Positions 12,924 through 21,653 of a stretch of 28,695 nucleotides of DNA are shown here, one piece after another (the stretch's first letter is position 1; every line of letters begins with the position of its first letter). The translations under genes and the position numbers were made by a program. The DNA is from a virus. The notes beneath the pieces were generated by a model, which did no database searches, was not told the origin of the DNA, and saw nothing but the letters and a program-made list of their open reading frames with translations. Location: IMG/VR virus record IMGVR_UViG_3300030450_002828, positions 1 through 28,695 of that record; one strand, written 5' to 3'.

Positions 12924-13910
12924 ATGGCTAATTTTTATGACATTGAAACGTCGTATATACATCGCTATTCTGCTGATGTATTACATGCGCTTCAACAAAA
13001 AACATCAAGGTTACGTAATTTCGTAACTAACAAACCAGACTGTCAAGGTGTAGCCGAGTTCATTGATAAGATCGGAACTAACGAAGCACTTGACAAGGTA
13101 GCAAGGTTTGCTGATTCACCAGTACAAGCCATTTCCCATAAACGTAGGAGAGTATCCGCACAACCTAAAAATGCGGGATTCTTTGTAGAAGGTTTTGACA
13201 CTCGTAGAATGAACTATGATGTGTTCCAGCCTTATGCAGAAGCTACGTCAATGGCAATGGCAAGGAAAATGGATGCAGTAATCGTTGATGCCGCATTTGG
13301 TTCAGCATATGAATCAGATGGTGGAGCAATGGATGGAGCAACGGAGATTGTATGGAATAGTACAAACTTCCCTAAATCCTTCATTGACAAAACTTATGTC
13401 CATAACAGTACAACTCCTAATGCAGAAACAGCAGGGATAATCAGTTCTACATCGGCTACTGGTCGTACATTATCAATCGACAAGTTGTTGAATGCTCGTA
13501 GACTGTTATCTGAGCAAGAAGCAGATCAGTATGATGAAGGTGGTAATCCACTTTATTTTATAGTATGTTCTGCCGCTCAAATAGAAGCTCTGTTGCATTC
13601 TACAAGGGTACAAAGTGCTGATTATAATAATATTCGTGCTTTGGTTGAAGGACAGACCAACTACTTTGCTGGATTTCAGTTCATCAGGTATGAAAATATG
13701 CCTACTACTGGTAGCGGTGCTACACAAGTAGAAAGTGTATTAGCATTCCATCCTCAAGGACTAGCATTTTGTTCTTGGGAAGAGCCTGTGACTGAGATTG
13801 AGCGTCGTGCCGATAAAAGTTTTGTACCATATGCATATTTTGAAATGGATATTGGTGCAACTCGAGTATGGGAAGAGATGGTCATTCAAATTGACTGTTA
13901 TAAACCTTAA
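12924..13910 (+). CDS. Major capsid protein
   Basis: A 328-residue HK97-fold capsid protein of the BPP-1/Bbp17-like type, which forms the hexamers and pentamers of the head. Landmarks are the N-terminal YSADVLHALQQKTSRLRNFV and the FIDKIGTNEA and RRRVSAQPKNAGFFVEGFDT segments (the loop and spine region). MARKMDAVIVDAAFGSAY follows in the spine helix, and the C-terminal domain has LLSEQEADQYDEGGNPLYFI and WEEMVIQIDCYKP. There is no separate protease domain, so maturation would depend on scaffold release. The position after the scaffold and before the decoration protein matches the family's synteny. Length is typical. Confidence 0.93.
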   Translation: MANFYDIETSYIHRYSADVLHALQQKTSRLRNFVTNKPDCQGVAEFIDKIGTNEALDKVARFADSPVQAISHKRRRVSAQPKNAGFFVEGFDTRRMNYDVFQPYAEATSMAMARKMDAVIVDAAFGSAYESDGGAMDGATEIVWNSTNFPKSFIDKTYVHNSTTPNAETAGIISSTSATGRTLSIDKLLNARRLLSEQEADQYDEGGNPLYFIVCSAAQIEALLHSTRVQSADYNNIRALVEGQTNYFAGFQFIRYENMPTTGSGATQVESVLAFHPQGLAFCSWEEPVTEIERRADKSFVPYAYFEMDIGATRVWEEMVIQIDCYKP

Positions 13911-13931
13911 CCCATAACTTGAAAGGAAAAT

Positions 13932-14405
13932 ATGGCTGATATATATGGAGTAGATTACAAAAAACGATTTGTTACACTCCCTGCAAAGCTAACTAATGTA
14001 GCTACACAGGGTGGGCGGATGCGTGTTTTGTATGATACGTTTACAACAAGTTCCACAGGTAGTGGTGATAAACTTTACATGGGCAGACTTCCTGCTGATT
14101 GTAAGGTATGGGAAGTGGCAGTAGGTTTTTCTGCTGATCTCACTAATAGCACAACTGTTGATGTTGGTTGGGAAGCTGTTTTATCAAGCGGATCAAGTGA
14201 TTTAGATGGTTGGCATGATGGTGTTGCGGCAAGTGGAGCAATTTCTTATTGGAAAATGGGAGGTGCTTCAACTGCGGCAGGAAATAAAGGGATTTCCCTT
14301 ACACCTACATCATTAGCTGATGAATGTAGTGTAGTAGTTACATTTAATGCGGCTCCTGCTGATAGCAAGGTAGTTAGTATTTATGTAGCATATACAATTG
14401 ATTAA
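13932..14405 (+). CDS. Capsid decoration/cement protein
   Basis: A 157-residue protein made almost wholly of strand-forming and small residues (Ser, Thr, Gly, Ala, Val), starting MADIYGVDYKKRFVTLPAKL. Its place right after the major capsid gene matches the cement protein gene (Bbp16) of BPP-1. Such proteins bind at two- or three-fold sites and lock the shell. The pattern of alternating hydrophobic residues (VWEVAVGFSADLTNSTTVDV) agrees with a jelly-roll. AAAGG precedes the ATG. Identification rests on position and composition and not on a specific motif. Confidence 0.65.
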   Translation: MADIYGVDYKKRFVTLPAKLTNVATQGGRMRVLYDTFTTSSTGSGDKLYMGRLPADCKVWEVAVGFSADLTNSTTVDVGWEAVLSSGSSDLDGWHDGVAASGAISYWKMGGASTAAGNKGISLTPTSLADECSVVVTFNAAPADSKVVSIYVAYTID

Positions 14406-14413
14406 TTTCAATC

Positions 14414-14435
14414 GGGGGTTGGGTAACTGACCCCC
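14414..14435 (+). other. Hairpin GGGGGT / ACCCCC after the decoration gene
   Basis: A 6-bp G+C-rich stem with a ten-base loop sits between the decoration gene and the first tail gene. There is no U run after it. It may stabilise or process the abundant capsid mRNA segment or act as a weak pause. Confidence 0.5.
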
Positions 14436-14452
14436 ATTACTAACAGTTTATT

Positions 14453-15100
14453 ATGGATAAAACTGGTATAGCTAACCTTGCCTTGAGTAATCTAGGCGAA
14501 TCAAGTATTCAAAGTTTAACAGATAATAATGCTAGAGCAAGAGCTTGTAATGGCAGGATAGATGATGTTATTACAACTGTTCTACGAATGCATGTCTGGA
14601 ATAGTGCATTAGAAAGAAAAGAATTAACACAAATTGGTGCGCCTGTTTTTGGTTGGAATTATATGTTTCAACTTCCTGCTGATTGCATCAAAGTAGTTGA
14701 AGTTAATCCAGTATCAAAATTTCAGGTAGAAAAACGGAACCTTCTATCGAATGAAACTTCTTTATATCTATTATATGTTGCAGTTCCAACAGATATTAAT
14801 AATTTAGATTCCTTATTATCCGAAGCTATTGCAATGAAATTAGCTTTAGAGATTGCAGAAACTTTAACAAGTAAAGCAGGATTAAAGGATGAGATGATGA
14901 GGAAGTATGTTATAGCTTTACAAGAAGCTAGATCTGCTAATTCTAAAGATAGGACACCTGATCATAGAGAAAGATCATCTTACTTTAATTCAAAACGTGG
15001 ACAGTATCATGTTATTCATAGAACCTTTAATACACCATCTTTAGGTTATGAAGTTGATATGGAAGCATGGAAGACTAAAAGTTCCGCAGAGCAGACGTAA
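14453..15100 (+). CDS. Tail tubular protein A (T7 gp11-like adaptor)
   Basis: A 215-residue protein with the family start: MDKTGIANLALSNLGESSIQ, then a conserved alanine/cysteine helix (ARARACNGRIDDVITTVLRM), the HVWNSALER motif and the FGWNYMFQLPADCIKVVEV stretch. T7 gp11-type proteins form a ring under the portal and close the filled head while providing the binding surface for the nozzle. Ala/Lys-rich helices follow, as in relatives. The next gene is the nozzle protein. There is no strong ribosome site; the hairpin upstream and an AT-rich leader precede it. Confidence 0.9.
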   Translation: MDKTGIANLALSNLGESSIQSLTDNNARARACNGRIDDVITTVLRMHVWNSALERKELTQIGAPVFGWNYMFQLPADCIKVVEVNPVSKFQVEKRNLLSNETSLYLLYVAVPTDINNLDSLLSEAIAMKLALEIAETLTSKAGLKDEMMRKYVIALQEARSANSKDRTPDHRERSSYFNSKRGQYHVIHRTFNTPSLGYEVDMEAWKTKSSAEQT

Positions 15101-15108
15101 AGTTTACT

Positions 15109-17880
15109 ATGGCAAAGTATGAGTTTTTGCAACCAAAATTTACTGAAGGTGTTTTAGCTAAAGCATTTCATGGTAGATCGAGTGAAGAATTTTATAGTTA
15201 TGGGTTAAAATCATGTAAGAATATGATCCCTACGCTTTCTGGCCCTTGTGTAAAGAGACCGGGAACAAATTATATAGATTTAGCAAAAAACTCTTCTGCT
15301 ACTCTGCATCCATTTTTTAAAGATAAAGATAATACTTATATTTTAGAAATTGGTTATGCTAGTGGCTCCTCCTATTTGAGAGTATGGTCACAGGACAGAC
15401 TCTTAAAAAACAAAGACTCCACTCCAGCAACATTCGAAATAGATGGTCTAGCGTGGTCATCAACAGAAATAAATAATCTTAAAACTACACAAAGTGGAGA
15501 TTATATATTTGTTTGTTGCCCCACAAGGAAACCATATACTATTATCCGTACAGTTGATCTAACTGATACTGGTGATGATGTATGTGAAGATGGTAGTAAA
15601 TGGTCTGTCCAAGAATATGTTATGGAGGATGGTCCTTATGATTCTATTAATATTTACAAAGAAGAAGGAAGTGTTTCTGATAAAAATCAATATACTATTA
15701 AATTAAAAACTGAACCTACTAGCTTTAAAGAAATTGCAAATGTAGAATTTGATGTATCAACTAATAGTATTGTTTTAATGAATCATGGCCTTCAAACAGG
15801 GATGAAGGTTCGTTTAGTAGGTACTGGTGATTGGGGTAATCTTGTTAATACTGCTAGTACACCAGTTGCATATAATGGTACTAAAGATTGGTATGTTGTA
15901 TCTACTACTTCTAGCACATTTAAAGTATCTTCATCCGATGCCGGACAAGCACTAGAATTTGCTATTGCAAGTGGTCAAACATATGCTAATGCTTCTGTTA
16001 AATTATCTAGACCAAGATATGAATCAGGGTCAGAAGTTGTATTTAAAGAGTATTTAGGTGGGAATACGGAAACTACTACAAGTAATAGTATGTTTACAAG
16101 TGCAGATGAGGGGAGGTTAATTAGAGTTAATCCATTATCAAGACCTTTAGAAGCAATTGGTGGAATAAGATGGGCTTGGGGAATTATTAAAAGTGGTAGT
16201 GTAACAACATCAGGAGGTAAAAGAGAATTTACTGTTATACTTAAAACAGAAATTTGTAATACAAGAGAAAATACTACTGACAATACAAAAGGTACATCAG
16301 AATTTCGTTTAGGAATATTTAGTGATGCAAGAGGATGGCCTCAAGTAGCTCAAATATATCAGCAAAGAATGGTATTAGCCGCTACTACAACTAATCCTTC
16401 TACAATATGGCTCTCTAAATCTGCGGATTTCTTTTCTTTTGCACCTACAGAAATTGCGGCTCAAGATGCTGGTTCATCAGTTACAGACGGATTAGCAAGA
16501 GAAATAATAACAGATTCAAATGGATTAAGTTTTACATTAGATTCAGATACATTAGATGAAATAAAATGGTTAGCAGAATCAAAGAAACTAGCAATGGGTA
16601 CATCTGCTGGTGTTTATATGCTTTATGGATCAGAAACTAATCTAGTAGTTACACCATTTAGATATACAATTAATAGAGAAACAACATTTTCTGCAACTGA
16701 TACACCTCCTATTGTAGTATCTAATACTTTAATTTATCCCCAAATTGGAGGCAAAGATGTACAGGCATTAATATTTGAAGGTCAACAAGGACAATGGTTT
16801 TCGAGTAAAATATCATTAAAAGGTTATGATATTATTAAATCGTCTGAAATTAAAAAAATGATTTGGCAAGAAAGACCGAATAATATTATTTGGGTAATGA
16901 TGAATGATGGTAGACTTTTATCATTAAGTTATGATAGACAAGCAGAATTTCAAGCATGGGCAGAACATACATTAGGAGGGGCAGATACTAAAGTAACAGA
17001 TATAGAAATGATACCAACTGCAAGTCACGATCAATTATGGCTAAAAGTTGAAAGAACAATTAATGGTAGTCCAACATATTATGTTGAGACAATGGGTAGA
17101 TTCCCAAAAGAAGGAGCATTAGCAAGGAATCATTATGTTTTCTCAGATAGTGCTTTAACAAAATCTATTAGTGGTAAATCATTTACAGTATCTAGTAGTT
17201 CTGGAATGTTAGTTACATCTAGTGGTCATGGATTAATTGATACACAAGTTATCCGTGTGTCAAATACTGGTGGTTCATTGCCAACAGGATTAGTAGCAGA
17301 TCAAGATTATTATGTAAAATATGTTGATGCAAATACATTCAGGCTTGCATTAGCATCAGGAGGAACCGCAATAGCATATACAAATGCTGGATCACCTACT
17401 CATAATTGGGTAACTTCAACTGTTAATGGATTAACTCACTTAGTAGGACAAGAAGTACAAATATATTATGGTGGGATGCAACATATTAATAAAACTGTAG
17501 CAACTAATGGATCTGTAGTTCTTAATAATTATGAAGCTACTGATGTTGTATTAGGGTTGCCTTATTCTGGAATAATGGAAACATTAGAACCAGCATCACC
17601 TAAAAATCAGTATTCATATTCTAAAAGATTATTAACTTTAGTTTTATTAATAGAAGAATCTTTAGGTATTCAAATTGAATATAACGATTTATCAGAAGAG
17701 ATACTATTTAGATCAATGCAAAATCAAATGGGTAATCAAATTGATCTTTTTTCTGGTAAAAGGGAATTATCATTATCTGGAATAGGTTGGGATGTACATA
17801 ATTTAGAAATAATTTCAAATGGTCCTTTCCCTATGCAAATAAATGCTCTTGTAATAGAATCAGAAACAGGAGGTACATAG
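15109..17880 (+). CDS. Tail tubular protein B (T7 gp12-like nozzle), enlarged by inserted modules
   Basis: A 923-residue nozzle protein. The family start is plain: YEFLQPKFTEGVLAKAFHGR, then CKNMIPTLSGPCVKRPGTNY and strands typical of the beta-propeller. Later WPQVAQIYQQRMVLAATTTN and the FSFAPTEIAAQDAGSSVTDG region are hallmarks of the group. It is longer than T7 gp12 (794 residues), partly because of two inserted strand-rich modules at about residues 211-302 and 684-767. The second one closely resembles a module in the tail fibre. The product forms the tail tip through which DNA passes and to which fibres bind. It ends overlapping the cupin-like gene start (TAGTG). Confidence 0.92.
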   Translation: MAKYEFLQPKFTEGVLAKAFHGRSSEEFYSYGLKSCKNMIPTLSGPCVKRPGTNYIDLAKNSSATLHPFFKDKDNTYILEIGYASGSSYLRVWSQDRLLKNKDSTPATFEIDGLAWSSTEINNLKTTQSGDYIFVCCPTRKPYTIIRTVDLTDTGDDVCEDGSKWSVQEYVMEDGPYDSINIYKEEGSVSDKNQYTIKLKTEPTSFKEIANVEFDVSTNSIVLMNHGLQTGMKVRLVGTGDWGNLVNTASTPVAYNGTKDWYVVSTTSSTFKVSSSDAGQALEFAIASGQTYANASVKLSRPRYESGSEVVFKEYLGGNTETTTSNSMFTSADEGRLIRVNPLSRPLEAIGGIRWAWGIIKSGSVTTSGGKREFTVILKTEICNTRENTTDNTKGTSEFRLGIFSDARGWPQVAQIYQQRMVLAATTTNPSTIWLSKSADFFSFAPTEIAAQDAGSSVTDGLAREIITDSNGLSFTLDSDTLDEIKWLAESKKLAMGTSAGVYMLYGSETNLVVTPFRYTINRETTFSATDTPPIVVSNTLIYPQIGGKDVQALIFEGQQGQWFSSKISLKGYDIIKSSEIKKMIWQERPNNIIWVMMNDGRLLSLSYDRQAEFQAWAEHTLGGADTKVTDIEMIPTASHDQLWLKVERTINGSPTYYVETMGRFPKEGALARNHYVFSDSALTKSISGKSFTVSSSSGMLVTSSGHGLIDTQVIRVSNTGGSLPTGLVADQDYYVKYVDANTFRLALASGGTAIAYTNAGSPTHNWVTSTVNGLTHLVGQEVQIYYGGMQHINKTVATNGSVVLNNYEATDVVLGLPYSGIMETLEPASPKNQYSYSKRLLTLVLLIEESLGIQIEYNDLSEEILFRSMQNQMGNQIDLFSGKRELSLSGIGWDVHNLEIISNGPFPMQINALVIESETGGT
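15743..16014 (+). other. Inserted immunoglobulin-like module 1 in the nozzle protein
   Basis: Residues about 211-302 of the nozzle protein: 'NHGLQTGMKVRLVGTG', then 'KDWYVVSTTSSTFKVSSSDA'. The order of hydrophobic strands matches the 'HGL..GD.V.V' / 'YYV..v...tFkL' module seen again at 17161-17412 and in the fibre. Confidence 0.5.
17161..17412 (+). other. Inserted immunoglobulin-like module 2 in the nozzle protein
   Basis: Residues about 684-767: 'SGHGLIDTQVIRVSNTGG', 'SLPTGLVADQDYYVKYV', 'NTFRLALASGG'. It shares VIRVS, SLPTGL and DYY in the same order with the module at 26721-26980 in the fibre gene. Confidence 0.6.
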
Positions 17881-18449
17881 TGGATCGGGAATCAGCAAGA
17901 CTCCAGTTTGATGATATGAATAAAAAATTTAATATCGAACATACATTTCCTTTTGATGAAGCATGGGATTTCGTAGAATATAAAAGATTCCAAGCAACTA
18001 TTAATACACCAGATGAGTTTTTTCCTACAAATTATACAAAAGAACAATATAGAAAAGGAATAATTGCATTACAGAATAAAATGTTGGAAGATGAAAAGAC
18101 ATATACACCAGAAAAAAATCCAGATTTTAGTCCTGTAAAGCATACATTTTGTAAACATCAGTATGTAAGGGAGATATTTAACCCTGCTGGTGCAATGTTA
18201 GTAACAAAGATACATAAAGTTGAACATCCTTTTTTCCTTTTAAAAGGAGAAATGTCCATATTATCAGAAGAAGGTGAAATGCGTATTTCTGCTCCTTATT
18301 ATGGTGTTACTCCAGTAGGTACAAAAAGAGTAATATTAGCTCATACAGATTGTACATTTGTAACAGTACATCCAACTAATAAAACAACTCTTGATCAAAT
18401 TGAAAATGAGCTTATTGCAAAAGATTATGAAGAATTGGAGGTAGCATGA
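17880..18449 (+). CDS. Cupin-like protein in the tail cluster
   Basis: A 189-residue protein with a GTG start; the GTG shares its first G with the upstream TAG stop, and GGAGG lies eight bases before it. The second half has a small double-stranded beta-barrel (cupin) pattern. HKVEHPFFLLKGEMSILSEE (residues 112-131) gives His112, His116 and the 'l.Ge' turn, and a later strand ends at His164 (TVHPTNKTTLDQIENELIAK). A 'NPAGAMLVTKIHKVEHP' lead-in and a 'YEELEVA' end are typical of cupin-like proteins found in marine podovirus structural operons. Whether it is an enzyme, binds a sugar or is a structural part is not known. The gene couples to the next by ATGA. Confidence 0.7.
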   Translation: MDRESARLQFDDMNKKFNIEHTFPFDEAWDFVEYKRFQATINTPDEFFPTNYTKEQYRKGIIALQNKMLEDEKTYTPEKNPDFSPVKHTFCKHQYVREIFNPAGAMLVTKIHKVEHPFFLLKGEMSILSEEGEMRISAPYYGVTPVGTKRVILAHTDCTFVTVHPTNKTTLDQIENELIAKDYEELEVA

Positions 18450-19495
18450 GTTGGTGGTTTGTAGGATCAACAGTAGCCTTGAAAGGTAGAGAGGGTATTC
18501 TAGCCGCAAAAAAAGGTGATCGTATTGGAGACAAATTAGATGCACAAGCGGCAAAAGTAGAACAACAGGCAAAAGAGGATGTAAGAGGATTAAAAAAATC
18601 TAGCTACTCTAACTATCTTGGAATGAAAAGCCAGAGTGGTGATGCAATAGAAAATATTAGAATAGATGGAGCATTAAATAGAGAATCTGCTAAAGCGGAA
18701 ACAGGAGGTAGTGGTGTTGTATCAGGTGAGGGAACTGCTGTAGATGTACAAATGGCATTGGTAAATAATGCTAGATTAGACGAAGCTAATGTCAGAGCTG
18801 TTATGGATATAAATATTGAAAGAAATAAATATGAAACTAATTTAGAATCAGAAAGAATTACAAGGGAAGCAAAAGCGCAAGCAGAAGCTATTAGAGATGG
18901 TGCTTCTGATGCTAGACAAGCAGGAAGAGATGCTAAATTGGAAGCTGGTATTAGTGCTGTTACCTCAGTAGTAACTGCTGGATTTGGATCAGGTGATTTC
19001 CAAAAATGGTTTTCTGGTGCAAGTGCTGTTGCTGGTCAAGTAAAAGGAGGTAGAGGAGAGCATACAGCTTCATCTGATACAAGAGGTCAAGAATCTAAAC
19101 CTCACTCATATATAGGTCGTAGTGGAGGGCATTTTGATAATACTCCTAAGAGTCCTGATGCTTATTCTCCAAGTCGATTTACTAAATTAGGTCAAATGAC
19201 TAATGACCAATTGAGGCAAAAGGCAAAAGCAAGTGGTGCTTTTATGGGTCCAGCAAATATGTCACAACAAGAAAAATGGGCGCCAATAGTTAGAGGTCAT
19301 TCACAACGTCAAAGTAACAAAGCTATGGGTATTCTTAATAAAAGTGGTGGATATCAATATAAAAGACCACCGGGGTTGTTACCACCACAGTTAATGAGAA
19401 AAAGTGGTGGTTCTGTTTGGAAACCAAAAGCCAGATATACCAATCCTTTTAAAGCATCTTGGTCCAAAAGTGGTGAAAGATTCGTACGTCCTTAA
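18446..19495 (+). CDS. Internal virion protein, T7 gp14-like
   Basis: A 349-residue protein with a hydrophobic start (MSWWFVGSTVALKGREGILA), then long Ala/Lys/Glu-rich helices to about residue 170 (KLDAQAAKVEQQAKEDVRGL, ARLDEANVRAVMDINIERNK). A glycine/serine-rich hydrophobic segment follows (GISAVTSVVTAGFGSGDF), and the end is basic and rich in Gly, Ser and Pro. This is the usual make-up of the small ejection protein that, in T7, lines the pore in the outer membrane. It is first in a run of five internal virion genes. Overlap with the cupin gene is ATGA. The family call rests on architecture and order. Confidence 0.75.
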   Translation: MSWWFVGSTVALKGREGILAAKKGDRIGDKLDAQAAKVEQQAKEDVRGLKKSSYSNYLGMKSQSGDAIENIRIDGALNRESAKAETGGSGVVSGEGTAVDVQMALVNNARLDEANVRAVMDINIERNKYETNLESERITREAKAQAEAIRDGASDARQAGRDAKLEAGISAVTSVVTAGFGSGDFQKWFSGASAVAGQVKGGRGEHTASSDTRGQESKPHSYIGRSGGHFDNTPKSPDAYSPSRFTKLGQMTNDQLRQKAKASGAFMGPANMSQQEKWAPIVRGHSQRQSNKAMGILNKSGGYQYKRPPGLLPPQLMRKSGGSVWKPKARYTNPFKASWSKSGERFVRP

Positions 19496-19508
19496 ATAAA
19501 GAGTTAAA

Positions 19509-21653
19509 ATGGAAATAGCAAGACCTAATTATAAAAAAACTAGAATAAATACTAAACCATTATCTATGGGTGGGCGTAGTGCTGTCCCTGAAGCTCAAGT
19601 TAATGATATAGGTAGTGACCATCATATAAGGGTTACAAAACTTCTAGAGCAAGGTGCTGTTGATCTATTTAATGCATGGGATAAAGTTGAACAAAATCGT
19701 ATTAGGCAAGAAATCCATGAAGAAAAGTTAAAAATGGATACCCATTTTCTAAAGCAAGAAGCACTTAGAGATAGTAACTTAAATCAAATAAGTTCTAAAT
19801 ATCTAAGTCCAAAAAATATGGAACAAGATTATTTAGATGATGAATATGCATATGGTAAAAATAAATTATCACCTTATACAATGTCTGAAGATATATCAGA
19901 AGATGCAAAAAAGCAATTAGAGCCAGCAGTAAAATATGGAAATGAAGCATTTATGATAAAATCTCAAACTGTTTTTGCTAAAGAATTAGTAAATAGAGGC
20001 AAAAAAATGTTAGAGACTGATCGTGTTAAGAGCCTTAATAGCTTTAATAGTGGTTTAACAGCTATGTCTAGGGGGGATGATTTACCTAAAACATTTTGGA
20101 AACCAAATAGTAATGAATTAGCTGAAAAAGCGGCTAAAGATTTTGAAGCACGTTTAGGAGAAGAAATAAAACATCAAACTTTGAGACAAAGTGAGGCAGA
20201 TACATTATTGATGAATTTTAAACAAGATTTAGCAGGAATGGTTTTCGCAAGGCATTTATCTCAGAATCCAAAAGAAGCATTAGATCAGATTAAAAAAGGA
20301 TTTAAGCAAAATATTTCAACACCACATCAACCAGATCCAATGGGTAAGGGTGATTCAAAATATGGATCAAAGTCTGGTTTATCTGTCCGTACTATTGAAA
20401 CTTATTCTGTTGGAGGTGTATCGGTTGATCCTTCTAAAGTTGCAAAATATTTAGATACAGCAATAAGCAAGGAAGCTGAAAATGCTGAAAGAGCTGAAAG
20501 AAATAATTTTAATATGTCCCAAAAACTTTTTGCCGCTCAGAATCCAGAACTGTTTTTACAAACATTTGCCGATTTTAAGAAGAGTCCTCCTCCAAGTTCT
20601 CAAAATAATCAAATTAATTTAGGTGAAACAGAAGATGATATTGAGACAGAAAGATATGTTATTAAAGATGGTATATTAGAAAATTATCCTAATTATGATC
20701 CTGCTAAATTACAAGAACATATATTAATTGCTTGGAGAGGAGAAGATGCTATAAATAAAAAAGAAAAAGCAAGAAATTTTAATAATCAAATGGGTGATTT
20801 AGAATTAAATATAAGTTCGAAAGATTTGCATATACAACGTAAACATATTAGAGATAATTATACATATGTAAAAGGTAAAGGATTTAGACCAAAAGACTAC
20901 ATAATTAATAAAATAAGTAATAAATATGATTTGAATTTTGATGATGTTCAAACAAAAATGAGAGATATTATTAAACCTCATACACATAAATATTGGCTTA
21001 CAGGTAATGAAGTAAAACTAAGACCAGCCCAATTTAATCAAATTGTAAACAGTGTTATAAAGTATCATAATACTCGAATGTTTTCATCTGGTACCGCAGA
21101 AATTATAAATCCTATTACGGATACAGATAATGAAGTATATATGTTATATAATAGTTCCCATGAGGAGCAAAAAGAAAAAATTGATGAATTAATAACTGAT
21201 TTTAATCTTTTACACCATGATAAAGAAACTTATTTAAAAATGTCTCCACAGAAATTAAATGAAACTCGTGAAAATTGGAAAGAAAAAACTATTGATAAAG
21301 AAGGTAAAAGGAATGATATCTATGGTGCATATGAATTTGCAGATAATAATTTCTTTAGACCAAGACAACAAAGTCTTATAAATTTCCCAAATGCAACAGC
21401 ACTTTCTGATATAGGATTATTAGAAAAAGTTAGTAAGGCAGGTTCTGATCCATCGGGAGGTTTGCTTAGCAGGGAAGAAAAGAAGGATCTTTTTAATCAT
21501 ATGAAGTCATTACAATTATTAAATCCATATTTAAAATTGGATGATTTTAAATGGAGTCATTATGCACCAAAACCAGCACTTGACGGAGCAAGGATATTAC
21601 ATGGTTATGATACATTTAAGACAAAAAAATTTGATAAAGAGAAATTACAATGA
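19509..21653 (+). CDS. Internal virion protein, T7 gp15-like
   Basis: A 714-residue, largely helical, hydrophilic protein, close to T7 gp15 (747 residues) in size and in gene position. It begins MEIARPNYKKTRINTKPLSM and soon enters long charged helices (NAWDKVEQNRIRQEIHEEKL). Later it contains the typical 'ALTAMSRGDDLP' and 'ADTLLMNFKQDLAGMVFARH' helices of such proteins. In T7 the gp15 ring forms part of the core stack in the head and is ejected into the cell to help build the trans-envelope channel. It ends in ATGA overlap with the next gene. There is no enzymatic motif. Confidence 0.75.
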   Translation: MEIARPNYKKTRINTKPLSMGGRSAVPEAQVNDIGSDHHIRVTKLLEQGAVDLFNAWDKVEQNRIRQEIHEEKLKMDTHFLKQEALRDSNLNQISSKYLSPKNMEQDYLDDEYAYGKNKLSPYTMSEDISEDAKKQLEPAVKYGNEAFMIKSQTVFAKELVNRGKKMLETDRVKSLNSFNSGLTAMSRGDDLPKTFWKPNSNELAEKAAKDFEARLGEEIKHQTLRQSEADTLLMNFKQDLAGMVFARHLSQNPKEALDQIKKGFKQNISTPHQPDPMGKGDSKYGSKSGLSVRTIETYSVGGVSVDPSKVAKYLDTAISKEAENAERAERNNFNMSQKLFAAQNPELFLQTFADFKKSPPPSSQNNQINLGETEDDIETERYVIKDGILENYPNYDPAKLQEHILIAWRGEDAINKKEKARNFNNQMGDLELNISSKDLHIQRKHIRDNYTYVKGKGFRPKDYIINKISNKYDLNFDDVQTKMRDIIKPHTHKYWLTGNEVKLRPAQFNQIVNSVIKYHNTRMFSSGTAEIINPITDTDNEVYMLYNSSHEEQKEKIDELITDFNLLHHDKETYLKMSPQKLNETRENWKEKTIDKEGKRNDIYGAYEFADNNFFRPRQQSLINFPNATALSDIGLLEKVSKAGSDPSGGLLSREEKKDLFNHMKSLQLLNPYLKLDDFKWSHYAPKPALDGARILHGYDTFKTKKFDKEKLQ

